Assembly (NCBI RefSeq): GCF_002385225.1 | Contig: NZ_DGDC01000035.1 | Coordinates: 1 to 17,424, forward strand | DNA: 17,424 bases | Source of the DNA: Psychrobacter sp. UBA3962 | GTDB taxonomy: Bacteria > Pseudomonadota > Gammaproteobacteria > Pseudomonadales > Moraxellaceae | Reading direction: 5' to 3' | Shown here: in pieces, positions 14,131-17,424 of the stretch | How the letters are laid out: each line of letters begins with the position of its first letter | Numbering within the stretch: the first letter of the stretch is position 1 | Notes under the pieces: model-generated | Databases searched by the model: none | Told to the model about the DNA's origin: nothing | What the model saw: only the letters and a program-made list of their open reading frames with translations | Program-made: the position numbers and the translations under genes

Positions 14131-15231
14131 TTACTCAAATAACTTATACTGCTTTCTGCCCTTATACCAATCTGTGTTCTGGTAAGCCGCGTAAGCATGA
14201 CGGAATAAAACATTAATAATGGCTGAAACCGGGAGCGCAATTAACATTCCAACAAAGCCTAGCAAACTTGCCCCTGCCAGCACTGCAAAGATAACCCATA
14301 AAGGAGAAAGTCCGATTTTATCTCCCAGCAGTAAAGGCTGTAGAATATAACCTTCTACCGCCTGCCCTACCATAAACGCACCCGCAATAAGCCCAAGCTG
14401 TAACCAGTCCATACCAAACTGGAATAACCCTGCAATGATGGCCGCAATAAAACCAATACCAAAGCCCAAATAAGGCACGAAACTGGCAATACCTGCCACC
14501 ATACCAATAATCAAGCCAAGTTCTAACCCAATAAGCTGTAACTGTACCGCATAGACGACCCCTAGCAATATCATGACCAGCAACTGGCCTTTAATGAAAG
14601 CCATCAAAGCTTTGTCACAATCACGAGCGATCTCAATAATTTTCTTTGAGCTAGTTGCAGGTAAAGCTGCTTTCCAAGTTTGCAGGCGCTCGTTCCAGTT
14701 AAATAAGAAATAAAAGGTTAAGATAGGCACTAAGACCACAAGACCAGTATTATTTATAACGGTTAGCCCTGAGTTCATGATGTACATCAAAAATGACTGA
14801 GCATCGGCTACATTATAGTTTTTGTTGAGATACTCAACCAAAGTATCAGAGACAATTTGCGACTCTAAGACAGGCAAATTAAAGCGGCTATTATCATTAA
14901 CCCAAACACGAATATCACTGTTATACCATTCAACCAATCTTGGAAAGTACTCCCACGCGGACTCAATTTGCGTCCATAGCGTAGGCAGTAGCCACCATAA
15001 TAAAACCCCAAACCCCAAAATAATGGCGGTATAAACAATCAAGATCGATAGCCACCTAGGCATAATACGAGCTAAACGTGCCACAATGGGATTAAGAAGG
15101 TAAGCCAATATAAATGCAGTTAAAAAAGGCAAAATAACAGGAATTAGCAAATATATAAGCCATAAACCTATCCCTATGGCTACAACAGCGAATAAACGCT
15201 TAAAAAATGGGTCAATTCTTGCAACTTGCAT
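14131..15231 (-). CDS. perM: AI-2E/PerM-family membrane transporter
   Basis: A 366-residue inner-membrane protein of the AI-2E family, probably a permease; members are variously described as autoinducer-2 exporters or sodium/proton antiporters, so the substrate here is unknown. Hydrophobic segments lie at about 12-46 (two), 60-82, 152-177, 213-235, 238-266, 277-295 and 310-345. A soluble stretch covers 85-150. Family signatures are SFVPYLGFGIGFI near 250-262 and GQAVEGYILQPLLLGDKIGLSPLW near 289-312. The C-terminus is short and basic. No strong ribosome site precedes the start (AGAG about 10 bases upstream). It shares a divergent upstream region with purM and is likely co-transcribed with hda. 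Confidence 0.92.
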   Translation of the reverse strand: MQVARIDPFFKRLFAVVAIGIGLWLIYLLIPVILPFLTAFILAYLLNPIVARLARIMPRWLSILIVYTAIILGFGVLLWWLLPTLWTQIESAWEYFPRLVEWYNSDIRVWVNDNSRFNLPVLESQIVSDTLVEYLNKNYNVADAQSFLMYIMNSGLTVINNTGLVVLVPILTFYFLFNWNERLQTWKAALPATSSKKIIEIARDCDKALMAFIKGQLLVMILLGVVYAVQLQLIGLELGLIIGMVAGIASFVPYLGFGIGFIAAIIAGLFQFGMDWLQLGLIAGAFMVGQAVEGYILQPLLLGDKIGLSPLWVIFAVLAGASLLGFVGMLIALPVSAIINVLFRHAYAAYQNTDWYKGRKQYKLFE

Positions 15232-15584
15232 AGATAATATTCTCTATAATTCAAAAAGCTTCAGGTAGGAAAGAAGGGTATTGTTTTTGACACAAAAAAA
15301 TAATTTAACTGTAAAAACAAAATAATAAGTCAAAATTAATTCTATAATAATCCACAACAGCGTAATCATTAACTAAATTTTAGTCATTTTTTGTTTTTAT
15401 CCTTAATTAATACGCGTTAAATTTTGCGAGCCCTGCGTTTTTGCGTATAATGCCACCAGAGAACTGCTGTTTGCTACTTACTAGTAATTTAACCTAATTT
15501 GCTTTACTAATTTGAGCACACAGTTTTTATCTGAACCTTCTATTATTTTATTCTCACATTCGCTTATTAAGGTCTGCTGCTACC
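15232..15584. other. Divergent perM/purM intergenic region
   Basis: These 353 bases hold no gene. They carry the purM promoter (own entry), a 13-base perfect palindrome ACTAAA-T-TTTAGT at 15372-15384, and a plus-strand TTGACA at 15287-15292 with a poor -10 (TGTAAA) 17 bases on, which might be a second start. The stretch 15458-15584 is the predicted purM leader; I see no riboswitch-like fold or terminator in it. A clear PurR-type operator is not visible. Confidence 0.5.
15424..15451 (+). promoter_or_regulatory. Promoter of purM-purN
   Basis: TTGCGA (15424-15429) and a perfect TATAAT (15446-15451), 16 bases apart, are the best sigma-70 promoter in the window. Transcription would begin near 15458, giving a leader of about 125 bases. 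Confidence 0.8.
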
Positions 15585-16676
15585 ATGAGCCATCCAAATT
15601 CTAATGCATCTGCTAACTCGTCAACTCAAGACAAGCCAACTTCACTAAGCTATAAAGATGCTGGTGTAGATATTGATGCAGGTGATGCCCTAGTTCAACG
15701 CATTAAATCTATTGCTAAATCAACCACTCGTCCTGAAGTTGTTGGCGGTCTTGGTGGATTTGGCGCGTTATGCCGTATTCCAACAGGCTATAAGTCGCCT
15801 TTATTAGTTTCAGGAACAGATGGTGTGGGCACTAAGCTTAAGCTTGCTCTTCAATTAGACCGTCATGACACTATTGGTATCGACTTAGTAGCTATGTGTG
15901 TCAACGATCTATTGGTTTGTGGTGCTGAGCCTTTATTCTTCTTGGATTACTATGCTACTGGTAAATTAGATGTGAATACTGCAGCCTCAGTTGTGGGCGG
16001 TATCGGTGAAGGCTGTAAACAGTCTAACTGTGCTCTAATCGGTGGTGAAACCGCTGAAATGCCAGGCATGTACCAAGATGAAGATTATGACTTAGCTGGT
16101 TTCTGTGTGGGCGTGGTTGAAGAGTCTGAAGTTATTACTGGTGACAATGTTGCAGAAGGTGATGTCCTTATCGGTATCGCTTCTAGTGGTGCTCACTCAA
16201 ATGGTTATTCTCTAATCCGTAAGGTCATCGAAGTTAGTGGCGTAGATATTGCTAACTCTGACGAAACCTTAGACGGTCAGCCAATTGCTGATGCGCTAAT
16301 GGCCCCTACTAAAATCTATGTAAGATCTATCCAAGCATTACAAAAAGCCCTAGGTAATAGCAAGCTACATGCTATGTCACATATTACTGGTGGCGGCTTT
16401 ACCGAAAACTTACCTCGCGTATTACCAGAGAATTTAGCAGCTAAAATTGATACCCAAAGCTGGGAGATGCCTGAGTTATTTAACTGGCTTCAAAAACACG
16501 GTAATATTGAGCAGTCTGAGATGTACCGTACCTTCAACTGTGGCGTGGGTTTCGTGGTTGTGGTGCCAGCTGAAGTAGCTGAGCAAGCTGTTAGTATCTT
16601 AAATGATGACGGTGAGAAAGCCTTCATCTTCGGTGAAATTATCGCTCGTACTGATGATGCAGTGGTGTACTCGTAA
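15585..16676 (+). CDS. purM: Phosphoribosylformylglycinamidine cyclo-ligase (AIR synthetase)
   Basis: The fifth step of purine synthesis: ATP-driven closure of FGAM to aminoimidazole ribotide in the cytosol. The 363 residues align with E. coli PurM throughout: LSYKDAGVDIDAG, GGLGGFGALC, the glycine-rich SGTDGVGTKLKLA, HDTIGIDLVAMCVNDLL, AEPLFFLDYYATGKLD, GGETAEMPGMY, YDLAGFCVGVVE, SSGAHSNGYSLIRK, HITGGGFTENLPRVLP and MYRTFNCGVG. It has about 14 extra N-terminal residues, rich in Ser, Asn and Thr. No Met lies closer to the conserved core, so the start is kept, although the AAGG box is 12 bases away. It is the first gene of purMN; one base separates its stop from the purN start. Confidence 0.98.
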   Translation: MSHPNSNASANSSTQDKPTSLSYKDAGVDIDAGDALVQRIKSIAKSTTRPEVVGGLGGFGALCRIPTGYKSPLLVSGTDGVGTKLKLALQLDRHDTIGIDLVAMCVNDLLVCGAEPLFFLDYYATGKLDVNTAASVVGGIGEGCKQSNCALIGGETAEMPGMYQDEDYDLAGFCVGVVEESEVITGDNVAEGDVLIGIASSGAHSNGYSLIRKVIEVSGVDIANSDETLDGQPIADALMAPTKIYVRSIQALQKALGNSKLHAMSHITGGGFTENLPRVLPENLAAKIDTQSWEMPELFNWLQKHGNIEQSEMYRTFNCGVGFVVVVPAEVAEQAVSILNDDGEKAFIFGEIIARTDDAVVYS

Positions 16677-16677
16677 C

Positions 16678-17379
16678 ATGACTGATTCACAAAAATTGTC
16701 GCAAAAACCCTTAAAGGTTGCTGTTTTAGTTTCAGGCAGTGGTAGCAACCTTCAAGTACTTATTGATGCCATGAACTCAGGTAGCTTGCCTATCGAGATT
16801 GTTGGTGTCATTAGTAATGTCAAAGAAGCTTATGCGGTGACTCGAGCACAACAAGCCGGCATAACAACAGCAGTATTTTCTCATATTACTGAAGGTGAAA
16901 ATGCTGGCAAACGTATGGGAATCAAAACCTTTGAGCGTCATGCCAGCGCTCAGCTGAATGAGTGGCAACCTGATTTGGTAGTATTGGCAGGCTTTATGCG
17001 AGTACTAAGTGATGAGTTTATTAGTGGCTCGCCTGCGCCAATGATCAATCTACACCCTTCACTGCTACCAAAATATAAAGGGCTAGATACTCATCAGCGT
17101 GTTCTAGAGTCTAGCGATATGCATCATGGCTGTAGCGTACACATTGTGACTGCTGAGCTAGATGCCGGCCAAGTATTGACTCAGGCTATGCTTGCAGTTG
17201 ATCACAGTGAGTCTGCTGAAGCACTGCAAGCCCGCGTCCAGAAACTTGAACATCAAGTACTGCCTTGGACCATCCTACTGATTTCTCAGGGCGTATTGAA
17301 TCTTGATGCTATCAGTGAGCAAACAGCAGCAACGGCCTTCCTACCTGAGTTGCCGCTAAAACTTTGGTTAGATAGCTAA
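16678..17379 (+). CDS. purN: Phosphoribosylglycinamide formyltransferase
   Basis: The third step of purine synthesis: formyl transfer from 10-formyltetrahydrofolate to GAR. The start is the ATG one base after the purM stop. This gives 233 residues beginning MTDSQKLSQKPLKVAVLVSGSGSNLQ; the frame is open further upstream inside purM, but that part is not protein-like. Motifs: phosphate-binding VSGSGSNLQ at 18-26, VVLAGFMRVLS, and the active-site block INLHPSLLPKYKGLDTH with N124 and H126, then VTAELDAGQV with D162. These match E. coli N106, H108 and D144. It has a tail slightly longer than the E. coli protein (212). No good ribosome site is seen, which fits translational coupling with purM. Confidence 0.97.
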   Translation: MTDSQKLSQKPLKVAVLVSGSGSNLQVLIDAMNSGSLPIEIVGVISNVKEAYAVTRAQQAGITTAVFSHITEGENAGKRMGIKTFERHASAQLNEWQPDLVVLAGFMRVLSDEFISGSPAPMINLHPSLLPKYKGLDTHQRVLESSDMHHGCSVHIVTAELDAGQVLTQAMLAVDHSESAEALQARVQKLEHQVLPWTILLISQGVLNLDAISEQTAATAFLPELPLKLWLDS

Positions 17380-17410
17380 TAGCTATGACCATAACCGATT
17401 AATGTTAAAT

Positions 17411-17424
17411 AAAAAAGCCCAAAT
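17411..17424 (+). terminator. Possible left arm of the purMN terminator, cut by the window edge
   Basis: Six A followed by GCCC and then AAAT begin 31 bases after the purN stop. The other hairpins in this window start the same way (A-run plus GC-rich arm), but the matching right arm would lie outside the sequence. Confidence 0.35.

Noticed and set aside
15405..15450. GCG-rich stretch near the purM promoter, considered as a PurR operator
   Set aside because: It does not match the ACGCAAACGTTTGCGT-type palindrome at enough positions, and this lineage may not use PurR.
16603..16677. In-frame extension of purN into the end of purM
   Set aside because: It overlaps the conserved purM coding end in another frame. 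The ATG one base after the purM stop matches the known PurN start.
1..17424. Search for a defence island, mobile element, CRISPR array or biosynthetic cluster
   Set aside because: All long frames are recognisable chromosomal genes with similar composition, and I saw no transposase, integrase, att-like repeats or spacer-repeat pattern.

Overview
The window is a stretch of core chromosome from a gammaproteobacterium, most likely a Psychrobacter-like member of the Moraxellaceae. This is inferred from the AT-rich, mostly housekeeping sequence, the Acinetobacter/Psychrobacter-type start of phosphoglycerate kinase, the GacA/UvrY-type regulator, and the purM-purN // perM-hda cluster, which I recall from Pseudomonas. 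No database search was possible, so the genus is a guess. I see no phage, insertion sequence, integron, CRISPR array, tRNA or rRNA.

Layout, left to right. 1-2000: pgk (minus) diverges from a small DksA/TraR-type zinc-finger protein (plus). 2000-4240: pbpG, a murein DD-endopeptidase (minus), diverges from a gacA/uvrY-type response regulator (plus) across a 436-base region rich in inverted repeats. 4240-7500: gpmI then a ctpA-like S41 lipoprotein protease, both minus, probably one operon, separated by a 15-bp tandem repeat. 7500-8200: a long gap holding a 6S RNA gene (ssrS, plus) with its own promoter, an unusual repeat-bearing 3' trailer and a two-way terminator. 8200-9650: fxsA (minus) diverges from ruvC (plus). 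9700-11220: a minus operon of a glutathione S-transferase-family protein followed by a META/DUF4377 lipoprotein. 11360-13070: two separately terminated minus genes, a 1-Cys peroxiredoxin and a DUF2057 exported protein. 13180-17424: hda and a perM-type AI-2E transporter (minus) diverge from purM-purN (plus).

Functions. Two lower-glycolysis enzymes (Pgk, GpmI), two purine-biosynthesis steps (PurM, PurN), replication control and recombination (Hda, RuvC), envelope maintenance (PbpG, CtpA, three exported or membrane proteins), redox defence (peroxiredoxin, GST-like), and three global regulators of growth phase or stress: 6S RNA, a DksA-like protein and a GacA-type regulator. Convergent pairs are separated by strong bidirectional Rho-independent terminators.

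I did not find a convincing new multi-gene system. The points most worth a second look are small: the 6S locus and its trailer, an in-frame repeat expansion in the GST-like protein, a tandem repeat between gpmI and ctpA, a Gly-to-Cys change in the SHLGRP motif of Pgk, the NPF-repeat tail of FxsA, and palindromes between pbpG and the response regulator.
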